Positions 1 to 8,073 of a DNA stretch of 64,000 bases are shown here, one piece after another (the first letter of the stretch is position 1; each line of letters begins with the position of its first letter). The stretch spans positions 37,125 through 101,124 of the forward strand of contig NZ_PCPG01000012.1 in NCBI RefSeq assembly GCF_002979655.1, written 5' to 3'. Source of the stretch: Microbacterium sp. MYb45. GTDB taxonomy: Bacteria > Actinomycetota > Actinomycetes > Actinomycetales > Microbacteriaceae. Under the pieces are notes generated by a model. It did no database searches. It was not told the origin of the DNA and saw only the letters and a program-made list of their open reading frames with translations. The position numbers and the translations under genes were made by a program.

Positions 1-64
1 CGAGGGCCAGGGTGCCGAGGAGGAGACCGGCCGCGGCAGCGGCGATCGTGCGTCGCGAAATCAT
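1..64 (-). CDS. Exported protein, N-terminal fragment (runs off the left edge)
   Basis: Only the first 21 codons are in the window. They read as a start methionine, two arginines and then an Ala/Leu-rich hydrophobic stretch, the shape of a signal peptide. An AAGGGAG ribosome site lies just upstream of the ATG. A LacI-type palindrome sits in its leader, and it lies downstream of the mannose isomerase gene on the same strand. The most likely identity is a sugar-binding lipoprotein or secreted glycosidase of the same regulon, but the visible part cannot decide this. Confidence 0.5.
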   Translation of the reverse strand, partial: MISRRTIAAAAAGLLLGTLAL

Positions 65-84
65 TCAGAACTCCCTTGTTCGTT

Positions 85-98
85 TGGTATCGTTACCA
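85..98. promoter_or_regulatory. LacI-family operator before the left-edge gene
   Basis: The near-perfect palindrome TGGTATCGTTACCA has arms TGGTA/TACCA around a CG-centred core, typical of LacI-family sites. Similar sites precede the ROK gene (2977-2992) and the lacI-type gene itself (4256-4268), so the linked LacI protein is the likely ligand. Binding is inferred. Confidence 0.65.
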
Positions 99-219
99 TA
101 AATCTGGGTTCACGCTACCAAGGTGATGAGTGCGGTGCAAGGGATTCCCTCGCGGGATCCTCGCGGATGGTGCGTCATTGCGGGTGCTGCGTTCGGGTTG
201 CTGTGTGCGGTTTCCGTGT

Positions 220-2058
220 TCAGTTGTCGCTCGTGCGCGAGCCGCGCACGTACGCCTTGACGGTCGCGAAGCGGGCACTGCGCGAGTTCTCGGTGCGCTC
301 GATCCGGTACGCCCCCACGGCGGCCGGGACGATGAACGTCTCGGCGTAGTGGATGACGAAGGGCTCGAAGGCACCGGTCGGGCTGACGACCTGCACCTCA
401 TCCCCCTCGACCAGGTTGAGCACGTTGACCGTGCCCTCGGTGTCGTGGTCGGCGCCGCCGGTGAACCAGTGCCGGCGCACCTCGATGAACTCGAGCTCGT
501 GCAGGCCCGTGCTCTCTTCGATCACGTCGCCGTCGGTGCGGATCGTCTGCACCTGGTCGATCAGGTTGTCGCCGACCCAGGTCGTGTCGCGGTCCCACTG
601 GATGTTGCGGGCGCCGTGGTCGAGGTGCACGGGGCGGGGGATGCCGTCGAGGCCGACGCGGCCCCAGTCCCAGAGCTTGAAGGTGAAGATGAACGGCGTC
701 GCCGAGATCTCCAGCACCATCGAGTTCGCGCCTGAGCAGTGGACGGTGCCGGCCGGGATGGCGAAGTGGTCGTGTTTTCGGGCCGGGAACGAGTTGACGT
801 ACCTGTCGGCGGGGAACGGATGCTCGCCGTCCTGCGCCGTCGCCAGATCCTGCAGCATCTCGGTGCGGTCGATGCCCTCCTTGGTGCCGAGGTACACCAC
901 CGCATCGTCGCCGACGTCGAGCATGTAGTAGCTCTCGTCCTGCGTGTAGTGCATGCCGAACGTGTTCTGGATGTAGTCGGTCAGCGGGTGCACCTGCAGG
1001 CTGAGGTTGCCGCCGTCCATCGTGTCGAGGAAGTCGAAGCGGATCGGGAACTCGGCGCCGAAGCGCGAGAACGTCTTCGCGCCGAGCAGGTCGACCGGGC
1101 GGCGGAAGACCAGGTCGAGGGCGGGGATCTCGATCACGCCGCCCTCACCCTCCAGCAGCAGCGAGTTCTCCTCGGGCACGCAGTCGAAGCACCACGCGTA
1201 GTTGTCCTTCGAGGGGTCGAGGCCGATGAGGTTCTTCATCCACTGTCCGCCCCAGACGCCGGGGTCGAAGAACGGCACGACGCGGAACGGCCGGTGCGCC
1301 GCATCCTTCAGGGCCTGGCGGAACGCGTTTCCGGTGATCATGCCGGCTTCGGGGGAGTCCGGATGCTGTTCGGCCGGGGCGATCGCATTGCCGTCGAGCA
1401 CGAAGTCGACCGTGTCGAACAGGCTGCGCTTGTGCCGGTCGGCGACGCGCCACTCGACGAAGAAGCCGCGCTTGTACTTGCGCAGGTTGTCTTCCGAGGG
1501 GTTGTCGGCACGCCAGTTCGTGGCGCCCTTGCGCTGGCGCAGCTGGATCTCCCAGCGGGCCATGTCGACGAGCACGGTCGCTGCGGCGCCGTCGAGGCGC
1601 GGGGCGAGGAGCGCGGAACCCCAGCCGATCACGACGGTGGGGCTCTGCGTGATGCTGCCGGCGAGGGCGTCGAGCTTTGCGGCGTCGTAGAAGTCGGTCA
1701 GCGTGAAGTGGCTCATCACGCCGAACACGCGGTCGTCGGTGAGGTTCGGGGCGATCAGCTGCTCGACCTCGGCGACCGGGCGGGCGGCGGTCTCGACGTC
1801 GACGACGGTCCAGTCCGGCAGGGCGGCGCGCACCGCGGTCGTGAGGGCGGGGACATCGACTCCCGGATAGGCATCCACCAGCAGCACGGGGGCGGTGCCG
1901 GTCACGCGAGCGCAGGCCTCGGCGAGTTCGGCGGCGGCGGTCCAGCCCTCGGCGCCGCGGAGGATGCGCTCGCCCGGAGGGAGCGCCACGGTGGGCTGGG
2001 TGTCGTAGCGACCTCGGGTCGTGTGCCCTTCGTGCATGTCGCTGATCGGGGTGGTCAC
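220..2058 (-). CDS. manA: Class I mannose-6-phosphate isomerase-like protein with N-terminal P-loop-like domain
   Basis: 612 residues. The C-terminal part (about 290-612) is a type I phosphomannose isomerase cupin: the QVHP motif near residue 354, an Asp-Glu-Ser-Tyr-Tyr segment and the HCSG motif near 440 supply the expected Gln/His/Glu/His zinc ligands. Such enzymes interconvert mannose-6-P and fructose-6-P in the cytosol. The first 200 or so residues are an extra domain with kinase-like beta-alpha layout, but no GxxGxGKS loop is present, so it is probably non-catalytic. The GTG start was chosen because an AGGAGGAA site precedes it and its GTGA overlaps the ROK stop by 4 bp, implying translational coupling. 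Likely LacI-controlled with the ROK gene. Another hexose-phosphate isomerase specificity is possible. Confidence 0.85.
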   Translation of the reverse strand: MTTPISDMHEGHTTRGRYDTQPTVALPPGERILRGAEGWTAAAELAEACARVTGTAPVLLVDAYPGVDVPALTTAVRAALPDWTVVDVETAARPVAEVEQLIAPNLTDDRVFGVMSHFTLTDFYDAAKLDALAGSITQSPTVVIGWGSALLAPRLDGAAATVLVDMARWEIQLRQRKGATNWRADNPSEDNLRKYKRGFFVEWRVADRHKRSLFDTVDFVLDGNAIAPAEQHPDSPEAGMITGNAFRQALKDAAHRPFRVVPFFDPGVWGGQWMKNLIGLDPSKDNYAWCFDCVPEENSLLLEGEGGVIEIPALDLVFRRPVDLLGAKTFSRFGAEFPIRFDFLDTMDGGNLSLQVHPLTDYIQNTFGMHYTQDESYYMLDVGDDAVVYLGTKEGIDRTEMLQDLATAQDGEHPFPADRYVNSFPARKHDHFAIPAGTVHCSGANSMVLEISATPFIFTFKLWDWGRVGLDGIPRPVHLDHGARNIQWDRDTTWVGDNLIDQVQTIRTDGDVIEESTGLHELEFIEVRRHWFTGGADHDTEGTVNVLNLVEGDEVQVVSPTGAFEPFVIHYAETFIVPAAVGAYRIERTENSRSARFATVKAYVRGSRTSDN

Positions 2059-2936
2059 TGTTCCTCCTGCGGTGTGGCGGTGTGAATGGTCGTGGCGCGG
2101 GCGAGGACGCTGAGTCCGCGGGCGACGGAGAGTTCGGGCTCGGGCGGGACGACGAACTGCGGCGTCGTCATCGAGGGCCAGAGGTGTTGGCGCACGTGGG
2201 CCTCGATCGGGGCGCGGACCGCATCGCCCGCGCGCAGGATCCCGCCGGACAGGATCACCACCGCCGGGTCGTACGAGTGCACGAGCGAAGTGACGACCGC
2301 GCCCCACACGTGCAGGAAGCGGTCGCGGATGCCGGGGTGCGCGTCGGTCGTGAAGACCTCGGTCATGGTGGTGCCGGAGGGGAGCGCCCAGGTGCTCGCC
2401 AGCGCCTCGCCGCAGCCGATGTTCCCGCACGGGCAGACCGGGCCGTCGAGGTCGACCGTGAGGTGTCCGCCGAGGATGCCGGCGTGCCCGGTGCGTCCGC
2501 GCAGGGGTGTGCCGTCGATCATGGCCGCGGTGCCGACGCCGGTGCCCAGGGTGACGAGCACCGCATCGCCCTCGCCGGCTGCGCTGCCCGTCGAGGTTTC
2601 GCCGATCAGCGCGGCCCTGGCGTCGTTCTCGACCACGGCGGGGAGGCCGAACTCGGTGAGCGCCCAGCTGTTCAGGTCGAGGCCCTCGAGGAAGTCGTAC
2701 TTCGCGTTGGCGTGCAGCATCCGTCCGCTGGTCGGGTCGACGACGCCCGGGACGGCGATGCCCACGGCATCCGCGGGACGCGTGGTCTCGGTCAGGAGTC
2801 GGCGGGCTTCGGCGGCGGCGGCGGCAAGGTCGGCGGGGCTGCCGAGCACGGGGATGCTGCCCGAAGCGACGACACGGTTGCCGTCGATCACGGCGAGCTT
2901 GATCTCGGTGCCCCCGAAATCGATGCACAGCTCCAT
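2055..2936 (-). CDS. ROK-family sugar kinase
   Basis: 293 residues, the usual size of an enzyme-type ROK protein without a DNA-binding domain. The N-terminus has the phosphate-binding DFGGT loop. The cysteine-rich zinc motif CPCGNIGCGE lies near residues 167-176. There is a VVENDARAA segment, with the Asp expected to act as catalytic base. It probably phosphorylates a hexose such as glucose, mannose or fructose in the cytosol, which suits its overlap with the mannose-6-P isomerase gene. ATG at 2936 was chosen over upstream starts because AGGAGG precedes it and the product begins directly with the first beta strand. The promoter carries a LacI-type operator at 2977-2992. Confidence 0.88.
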   Translation of the reverse strand: MELCIDFGGTEIKLAVIDGNRVVASGSIPVLGSPADLAAAAAEARRLLTETTRPADAVGIAVPGVVDPTSGRMLHANAKYDFLEGLDLNSWALTEFGLPAVVENDARAALIGETSTGSAAGEGDAVLVTLGTGVGTAAMIDGTPLRGRTGHAGILGGHLTVDLDGPVCPCGNIGCGEALASTWALPSGTTMTEVFTTDAHPGIRDRFLHVWGAVVTSLVHSYDPAVVILSGGILRAGDAVRAPIEAHVRQHLWPSMTTPQFVVPPEPELSVARGLSVLARATTIHTATPQEEQ

Positions 2937-2976
2937 CCGGCCTCCTCGTCGCCTCATCCGACTGCCTCGTCGATGA

Positions 2977-2992
2977 TTGGTAACGTTATCAA
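2977..2992. promoter_or_regulatory. LacI-family operator before the ROK/isomerase operon
   Basis: TTGGTAACGTTATCAA is a near-perfect palindrome centred on AACGTT, about 40 bp upstream of the ROK start. It shares the GGTAACGTTA core with the other two sites of this locus, which supports one regulator acting on three promoters. Confidence 0.65.
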
Positions 2993-3039
2993 CAGGGCGT
3001 GAGGGTGTCAACACCCGATCGGATGCGGGGAGTCCGGGC

Positions 3040-3225
3040 TCAGCGCACGGAGCGGAGCGACACCTCATCGGCGCACCTGCATGACCCCGCGGCCACCTGC
3101 ATGACGGTGCGTCGGTAATCACTCATGCATCCGGCATGGAGTCATGCAAGTGGTGTCCGGATGGAGCGGGTGCCCGGACGGAGGTGCCTGGGTGCGGAGG
3201 TCAGCGCACGGAGCGGAGCGACACC
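3040..3225. repeat. Direct repeat of the last 25 bp of the lacI-type gene, with palindromes between
   Basis: The 25 bp at 3201-3225, which hold the stop codon and last codons of the LacI gene, recur exactly at 3040-3064 in the same orientation. Between the copies lie CACCTGCATGAC twice, exactly 20 bp apart (3074-3085, 3094-3105), and an inverted near-copy at 3141-3153. The inverted copy can pair with the second one around a smaller ACTC/GAGT hairpin. This may be a terminator, or the scar of a small duplication. Confidence 0.6.
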
Positions 3226-4223
3226 GGCAGTTCGACCTCGCGGGGCGCCGCATCCCGGTCCCCGCCGTCGAGGCGGTCGAGCAGCAGGCGGGTGACCGTG
3301 CGGCCCAGTTCGCGGGGGTCGTGGTCGATCACGCTGATCGGCACGGGCGACAGCTCGGCGAGCTCGAAGTCGTCGAAGCTCATGATCTCGGGGAAGTCGG
3401 CCGCGGCGCGGGACCCGGCGTTGAGCTGGGCGCTGATCTCCTTGAGCGCGCCGATGGCGTTGCGGTTGTTGGCGCAGAAGATGGCGGTGGGCGGATGCTC
3501 GAGGCCGAGCAGTGCCCGGGTGGCTCCGCGGGCCTGGTCGACGGTCTGCTGGTTCGCGGCGACGATGCTCGGGTCGACGGCGAGTCCGCGTTCTTCGAGT
3601 GCACGCACGTAGCCGGCGTATCGGCGCTCACCGGTGAAGATCGACAGCGCATTGCCGAGGTAGCCGATGCGGGTGTGGCCGTGGTCGATGAGCGCGATCG
3701 TTCCGCGGTAGGCGCCGTCGTCGTCGGCGAGCACGACACTGTCGACCGCGAGTCCGTCGATGCGGCGCGAGGCGAGGACCACGGGTACGCCCTGGCTCTG
3801 CGAGTGCGCGAGGTGGGCGGAGGTGGGGCCGGCGGGCACGACGATGAGTCCGTCGACTCGGCGGCCGAGGAAGTCGCCGACGAGGTCGGCTTCGCGCGCG
3901 GCATCCTCCGACGTGTTGCCGAGCAGGATGCGGCGGCCGGTGAGCGCGGCCTCCTCTTCGACGCCGAGCGCGAAGGTGCTGTAGTACGGGTTGGCGATGT
4001 TAGTGATCGCGACGCCGATGAGTCCGCTGCTGTGGCCGGGGCGGATGCTGCGCGCGTTCTCGTTGCGGTGGTAGCCGAGTTCGGCGACGGCTTCCATCAC
4101 GCGCTGCTGCACGTCGGGCTTGACGTTGAGTCCGCCCGAGAGAGTGCGCGACACGGTCATGGGGCTGACGCCCGCTCGGGTCGCGACCTCTTTCACGGTC
4201 GGGCGGCGCGCTCGTTCGCTCAT
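3201..4223 (-). CDS. LacI-family transcriptional regulator
   Basis: 340 residues. The N-terminal helix-turn-helix (VKEVATRAGVSPMTVSRTLS, about residues 8-28) and the YHRNENARS hinge segment are classic LacI. A periplasmic-binding-protein-like effector domain follows, from GLIGVAITNIANPYYS to the C-terminus. The sensed sugar cannot be read from sequence; the neighbouring ROK kinase and mannose-type isomerase suggest a hexose or its phosphate. ATG at 4223 is preferred to the adjacent GTG at 4226 because the GGAGGG site is better spaced. The related half-palindrome at 4256-4268 in its own leader suggests autoregulation. Confidence 0.92.
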   Translation of the reverse strand: MSERARRPTVKEVATRAGVSPMTVSRTLSGGLNVKPDVQQRVMEAVAELGYHRNENARSIRPGHSSGLIGVAITNIANPYYSTFALGVEEEAALTGRRILLGNTSEDAAREADLVGDFLGRRVDGLIVVPAGPTSAHLAHSQSQGVPVVLASRRIDGLAVDSVVLADDDGAYRGTIALIDHGHTRIGYLGNALSIFTGERRYAGYVRALEERGLAVDPSIVAANQQTVDQARGATRALLGLEHPPTAIFCANNRNAIGALKEISAQLNAGSRAAADFPEIMSFDDFELAELSPVPISVIDHDPRELGRTVTRLLLDRLDGGDRDAAPREVELPVSLRSVR

Positions 4224-4255
4224 CACTGCCCTCCGGATGTCGTGCCTGCGATCTA

Positions 4256-4268
4256 GGGAACGTTACCA
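4256..4268. promoter_or_regulatory. LacI-type operator in the lacI leader
   Basis: GGGAACGTTACCA matches one arm and the AACGTTACCA core of the other two sites; the second arm is degenerate. It lies about 33 bp upstream of the LacI start, a position suited to autorepression. Confidence 0.5.
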
Positions 4269-4319
4269 GCGGGCTCCGGGATGCGCGGGGTGCTACCGGC
4301 GTCGTCCGTCGCGATGCGC

Positions 4320-4405
4320 GTGCATAACTCCTCAGAATCTCCGCCGGAAGGGGGTGCCAGCGCCGATTCCGGGGGCAAGATGGCGGTTCTTGAGGAGTTG
4401 TGCAC
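4320..4405. repeat. Long imperfect inverted repeat between divergent genes
   Basis: The arm at 4320-4345 begins GTGCATAACTCCTCA and the arm at 4382-4405 ends TGAGGAGTTGTGCAC. They pair over about 24 positions with few mismatches around a 36-bp spacer. It lies in the 352-bp gap between the divergent LacI and aminotransferase genes. It may be a REP-like element or a structured leader; no ORF is visible inside. Confidence 0.6.
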
Positions 4406-4575
4406 GCGGGCCGGGCATGCCCACCGTCACGGACGGAAACGCGAAGTGCGACCGGGGCGGGGCGTCCGTAGATTGGTCGGACCCCGCTGTGAATGGAGTT
4501 TCCCGTGCCCGAGATCCGTGCCCCGCGCCTGTCCTGTGCGGACGCCGTCGGCTGAGCCGGCGCGAACCCACGACC

Positions 4576-5763
4576 ATGAGCGCACACGCCTCCCCGCATC
4601 CGTTCGACGAACGCACCCGCCTGTTCCTCGACAGGCCGCAGAGCCGCAAGTGGAGTCTGCACCCCGGTCGCATCGGGGCCTGGGTGGCGGAGATGGACTT
4701 CGGGATCGCGCCCGAGATCGCGGCGGCGCTGCACCGGGCCGTCGACGACGAGAACCTCGGGTACCTCTCGCCTCCGCAGGCCGCGGAGCTGGGGGAGGCC
4801 ACCGCGGGGTGGATGCGGAGCGAATACGACTGGGCGGTCGACCCGGAGCGCGTGCATCCGGTGTCGGATGTGATGGCCGCGCTCGGGGTCGCGGTGCAGG
4901 AGTATGCACCCGCTGGCTCGCCGGTGATCGTGCCGACTCCGGCCTATATGCCGTTCCTGACATATCTGCCGGCGATCGGGCATCCGGTGATCGAGGTTCC
5001 CGGGGTCGAGGTCGACGGACGCTGGCAGCACGACCTGCAGCGCATCGACGAGGCGTTCGCCGCGGGGGCGCGGACGCTCGTGCTCTGCAACCCGCACAAC
5101 CCGACGGGCACCATCGTCGGGCGCGATGAGCTCGAGGCCATCGCCGAGGTCGTCGAGCGGCACGGCGGGCGGGTGTTCGCGGACGAGATCCACGCGCCGC
5201 TGCGCTACGACGGGGCGCCCTTCGTCCCGTACGCGTCGGTGTCGGAGGCGACGGCCGCGCACACGGTGACAGGGACGAGCGCGTCGAAGGCGTGGAACAT
5301 CCCGGGGCTGAAGACCGCGCAGCTCATCACCTCGAACGATGCGGATCAGCAGCTGTACAAACGGTTCGGGTTCGCGGTGCAGCACGGGGCGTCGACCCTC
5401 GGTGTCGTGGCCTCGACGGCCGCGTATCGCGAGGGCAAGCCCTGGCTGTCGCACGTGCTCGAGTACCTCGACGGGTCGCGGCGGGAGCTCACCTCACTCG
5501 TGGCGGAGCATCTGCCGGGAGCCGTGTACCGGGTGCCCGATGCCACGTACATCGGCTGGATCGACACCCGTGCGCTCGGCATCCCGGGGCCGCCGGCGGA
5601 GTTCTTCCGCGAGCAGGCCGGGGTCGTGCTCACCGAAGGTCGGTTGCTCGGGCACGGTGCGGAGGGCTTCGTCCGGGTCGTGTTCGCGACCCCGCGCCCG
5701 ATCCTCGAAGAGGCGTTCGCGGCGATGGGCGATGCGGTGCGGCGGGCCGGCTTCGGCGGCTGA
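4576..5763 (+). CDS. PatB/MalY-type PLP-dependent aminotransferase or C-S lyase
   Basis: 395 residues of the fold-type I aminotransferase class I/II family. Visible marks are PTPAYMPFL, the NPHNPTG cofactor motif, an ADEIHAPL strand with the PLP-pyridine aspartate, and SASKAWN with the Schiff-base lysine near residue 238. The DEIHAPL and FxxxxSxSKAWN context favours the MalY/PatB subgroup, usually cystathionine beta-lyases acting on cystathionine or cysteine conjugates in the cytosol. ATG at 4576 is taken because similarity begins with the FDERTRLFLDRP segment just after it. It stands alone, divergent from the LacI gene. Whether it is a lyase or a true transaminase cannot be decided. Confidence 0.87.
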   Translation: MSAHASPHPFDERTRLFLDRPQSRKWSLHPGRIGAWVAEMDFGIAPEIAAALHRAVDDENLGYLSPPQAAELGEATAGWMRSEYDWAVDPERVHPVSDVMAALGVAVQEYAPAGSPVIVPTPAYMPFLTYLPAIGHPVIEVPGVEVDGRWQHDLQRIDEAFAAGARTLVLCNPHNPTGTIVGRDELEAIAEVVERHGGRVFADEIHAPLRYDGAPFVPYASVSEATAAHTVTGTSASKAWNIPGLKTAQLITSNDADQQLYKRFGFAVQHGASTLGVVASTAAYREGKPWLSHVLEYLDGSRRELTSLVAEHLPGAVYRVPDATYIGWIDTRALGIPGPPAEFFREQAGVVLTEGRLLGHGAEGFVRVVFATPRPILEEAFAAMGDAVRRAGFGG

Positions 5764-5858
5764 GTCGACCGGGTCGGACACGTCTGCGGAGGGTGTCAAG
5801 GGGCTCAGCGGGTGTCGGTCGTGTGCCGTAGAAAGGGAGTCGAGAGAAGGGATCCCGC

Positions 5859-6086
5859 ATGGCCGCAGGTGATATCGAGACTTTCCATCGCAATGGCATC
5901 TGGTTCAACCGCATCGAGGGTGAATCGCAGACGTTGGGTGCGAGCTTCGAGACCGAGGCCGATGCGGTGAAGGCCGCTCGTGGTGCGGCGATGGCGCGCC
6001 AGGTCGCACACTCGGTGCGCACCGAGGAGGGCCCCTCAAAGGACGAGAGCGCGTACGAGCGTCATCCGCGCGACCTGATCGGATGA
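5859..6086 (+). CDS. Small DUF2188-like protein
   Basis: 75 residues. The pattern of a short strand with IWFNRIEG, a central ASFETEADAVKAARGAAMA helix and a late acidic strand fits the small DUF2188 family, whose function is unknown. An AAGGGA ribosome site lies upstream of the ATG. Its stop overlaps the ATG of the BKACE gene by 4 bp, so the two are translationally coupled. Start and reading frame are convincing; the family assignment is moderate. Confidence 0.7.
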   Translation: MAAGDIETFHRNGIWFNRIEGESQTLGASFETEADAVKAARGAAMARQVAHSVRTEEGPSKDESAYERHPRDLIG

Positions 6087-6853
6087 GCGTGCCGTCCGAG
6101 GGTGCGCGCGCAGCCGGTTCCGAGGGCCGGATGCTGTTGCAGGCATGTGTCAACGGCGCCAGGGATCCCGCGGAGCATCCGTGGTTGAGCCTCGACCCCG
6201 GCGTGGTGGCCGATGATGCCGCACGGGCCGTGGCCGCCGGTGCGCGCGAGGTGCATGTGCACCCGAAGGATGCGGCGGGGCGCGACAGCCTGGCCGCCGA
6301 CGATGTGGCCCGGTGGGTGTGGGCTGTCCGTCAAGCCGCGCCGGGCGTGCCGGTCGGAGTGACGACCGGCGAGTGGGCCGAGCCCGATGTCGAGCGTCGT
6401 CTGGCCGCGATCGAGTCGTGGACGGAGCTGCCCGACCACGCATCCGTCAACTGGCATGAGTTCGGTGCCGACGAGGTGGCGGCCCTGCTGCTGCGGCGTG
6501 GGGTGGCGGTCGAGGCGGGGTTGTGGGATGCGGCGGGCTTCGAGGTGTGGAAGCGCTCGCCCGTGCGCGACCGGTGCCTGCGCGTGCTGATCGAGCTGCC
6601 CGACGAGCCGGCCGAGACCGTTCGTGAGCACGCCGAGGCGATGATCGCGCACGTGTCGCTCGAGGAGCCCGACCTGCCCATCCTGCTGCATGGCGAAGAG
6701 GGTTCGACGTGGCCGGTGTTCGACCTCGCGGTCGAGCTCGGCCTGGATTCGCGGATCGGCTTGGAAGACACTCTGCTGCTCCCCGACGGCAGCAGTGCGC
6801 CCGGGAATGCGGCGCTGGTGCGGGCGGCGGTGGAACGGATGCGGGGAGTCTGA
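6083..6853 (+). CDS. BKACE-family enzyme (3-keto-5-aminohexanoate cleavage protein family, DUF849)
   Basis: 256 residues. The start ACVNGARDPAEHP, the metal-binding HVHPKD motif near residue 57 and the late IGLEDTLLLPDG segment are typical of beta-keto acid cleavage enzymes. These use a divalent metal to split a beta-keto acid with acetyl-CoA. It is somewhat shorter than the roughly 290-300 residues of characterised members, so an actinobacterial short branch is likely. The true substrate in this family varies with the binding pocket and cannot be assigned. No lysine-fermentation genes are nearby, so the namesake reaction should not be assumed. Confidence 0.85.
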   Translation: MSVPSEGARAAGSEGRMLLQACVNGARDPAEHPWLSLDPGVVADDAARAVAAGAREVHVHPKDAAGRDSLAADDVARWVWAVRQAAPGVPVGVTTGEWAEPDVERRLAAIESWTELPDHASVNWHEFGADEVAALLLRRGVAVEAGLWDAAGFEVWKRSPVRDRCLRVLIELPDEPAETVREHAEAMIAHVSLEEPDLPILLHGEEGSTWPVFDLAVELGLDSRIGLEDTLLLPDGSSAPGNAALVRAAVERMRGV

Positions 6854-6888
6854 CCCGCACGGCGCCGACTCTGCGGCATCCTGAGGCC

Positions 6889-7047
6889 ATGTTCGGCGAC
6901 AGCATCCTCCTCATCATCCTGTTCTGGTCAGCCGTGATCCTCATCGGCGTTCTGCTCACGTGGCTGGTGATCTACTCGGCCGTGCGTGCGGCACTCACCT
7001 CGCATCGGCAGGCGATGGCGCGGGACGGTCGCCCCGGCCAGGTCTGA
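6889..7047 (+). CDS. Small single-pass membrane protein
   Basis: 52 residues. The frame opens at ATG 6889: Met-Phe-Gly-Asp, then about 27 hydrophobic residues (LLIILFWSAVILIGVLLTWL core) and a basic cytoplasmic tail ending in GRPGQV. It lies 35 bp after the BKACE gene on the same strand. I see no family match. The gene call rests on the coherent membrane segment and position, and the ribosome site is weak. Confidence 0.55.
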   Translation: MFGDSILLIILFWSAVILIGVLLTWLVIYSAVRAALTSHRQAMARDGRPGQV

Positions 7048-7143
7048 CGAGCGGTCGGATCGGCAGGCGGCGGTGCCGTCGTCTGCGCGAGGATTCGGTC
7101 GCGCCTTCCCTGAGCGGCGGGCTCCGTCTGGCAGGGTCTCCCC

Positions 7144-8073
7144 ATGACCGAAATATCGCCACCCGTCGATGCGCCCGCGCGCGCTCGCGCCCTGCCCTTC
7201 GCGATCGGCGTCGGCGGGGGTGTGCTGGGGATTCTGCCGTGGTTGATCGGCGGCGGCATCCTTCCGCTGCAGAACCTCTGGGCGTCGGCGACGATGCCGG
7301 AGGACATGCCGTTCGTGCTGCTGCCGCTGAGTCAGTACTTCGCGACGCTGCTCTTCTCGTTGTTGCTGCTCGGCGGGGTCTTCGCCGGGTTCACGGTGCA
7401 CTTCGTGGCGCGCCGTCGTGCGATCGCCGTGTGGCCCGCGGCGCTCGGGGTGTTGCTCGTACACGTGATCGCGGTGCTGCAGAGCTTCGCGGTACTGGCC
7501 GGCGGGCTCGGGCTCGGCCGTGGGGGCGACAGCCGGGCGATGGTCTACTTCGCCGGGCTCCTCGGCGGTGTGGTCGCGGCGGTGCTCCTCGCGCAGCTGG
7601 GCTTCTGGATGACATCGCGGCGGTCGGTCGGGGTGGTCGCCCTGGGCGTCGTGCTCGCGGCGGTGCCGTTCAGCAACTGGGTGAGCCGCTGTTTCCTGGC
7701 CGTCACGGGCGACGCGTTCCCGCCGGCGTTCCTGCCCTATCTGGCGCCGTGGCTGCCGGCGGTCGTCGTCGGTGCGGCGCTGGTGTGGTGCGGGGTGCGG
7801 CCGGCCTGGCGGATCGTGGTCTGGGTCGTGGGGCTCCTCGCGGTGTGGGTCGTGCCGGCGCTGTTCACGGCGATCCAGTACGGACTCGGCATGCGGGTGC
7901 TCGACGGCGACGTTCCCGAGATGATGAGGGCGTCGGTGGGGGTGTTCCCGATGGTGCTCGCCGAGGTGTGGCAGCCGGTGATCGTGGCGCTCGTGATCGG
8001 CGCGGTCGGCACGGTGGTGCGGATGGTCGTGGAGCGGGATCGGACGCCGGCAGAGTCAGCGCGCATCCAGTGA
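7144..8073 (+). CDS. Polytopic membrane protein of unknown function
   Basis: 309 residues with about eight hydrophobic segments spread from residue 18 to 295. A hydrophilic, proline-rich N-terminus precedes them and the tail is basic. No transporter or enzyme motif is recognisable. Its 3' end overlaps the 3' end of the convergent hydrolase-like gene by 18 bp, which constrains both C-termini. It is well supported as a real gene by its long, uniformly hydrophobic translation; function is unknown. Confidence 0.8.
   Translation: MTEISPPVDAPARARALPFAIGVGGGVLGILPWLIGGGILPLQNLWASATMPEDMPFVLLPLSQYFATLLFSLLLLGGVFAGFTVHFVARRRAIAVWPAALGVLLVHVIAVLQSFAVLAGGLGLGRGGDSRAMVYFAGLLGGVVAAVLLAQLGFWMTSRRSVGVVALGVVLAAVPFSNWVSRCFLAVTGDAFPPAFLPYLAPWLPAVVVGAALVWCGVRPAWRIVVWVVGLLAVWVVPALFTAIQYGLGMRVLDGDVPEMMRASVGVFPMVLAEVWQPVIVALVIGAVGTVVRMVVERDRTPAESARIQ

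Noticed and set aside
739..2085. Long open frames opposite the isomerase gene and similar ones elsewhere (for example 4000-5454 minus, 39459-41135 minus, 44542-47538 plus, 57812-60592 minus)
   Set aside because: They are antisense or frame-shifted to clear genes, rich in Arg, His, Ala and Gly without motif structure, as expected in high-GC DNA.
220..2928. A 902-codon frame joining the ROK region and the isomerase
   Set aside because: Its first 290 codons are the wrong frame of the ROK gene. The GTG at 2058 with its ribosome site gives a coherent protein.
5905..6153. Minus-strand frames across the DUF2188-like and BKACE genes
   Set aside because: Shadows of the plus-strand pair, which has coupled overlap, a ribosome site and family motifs.
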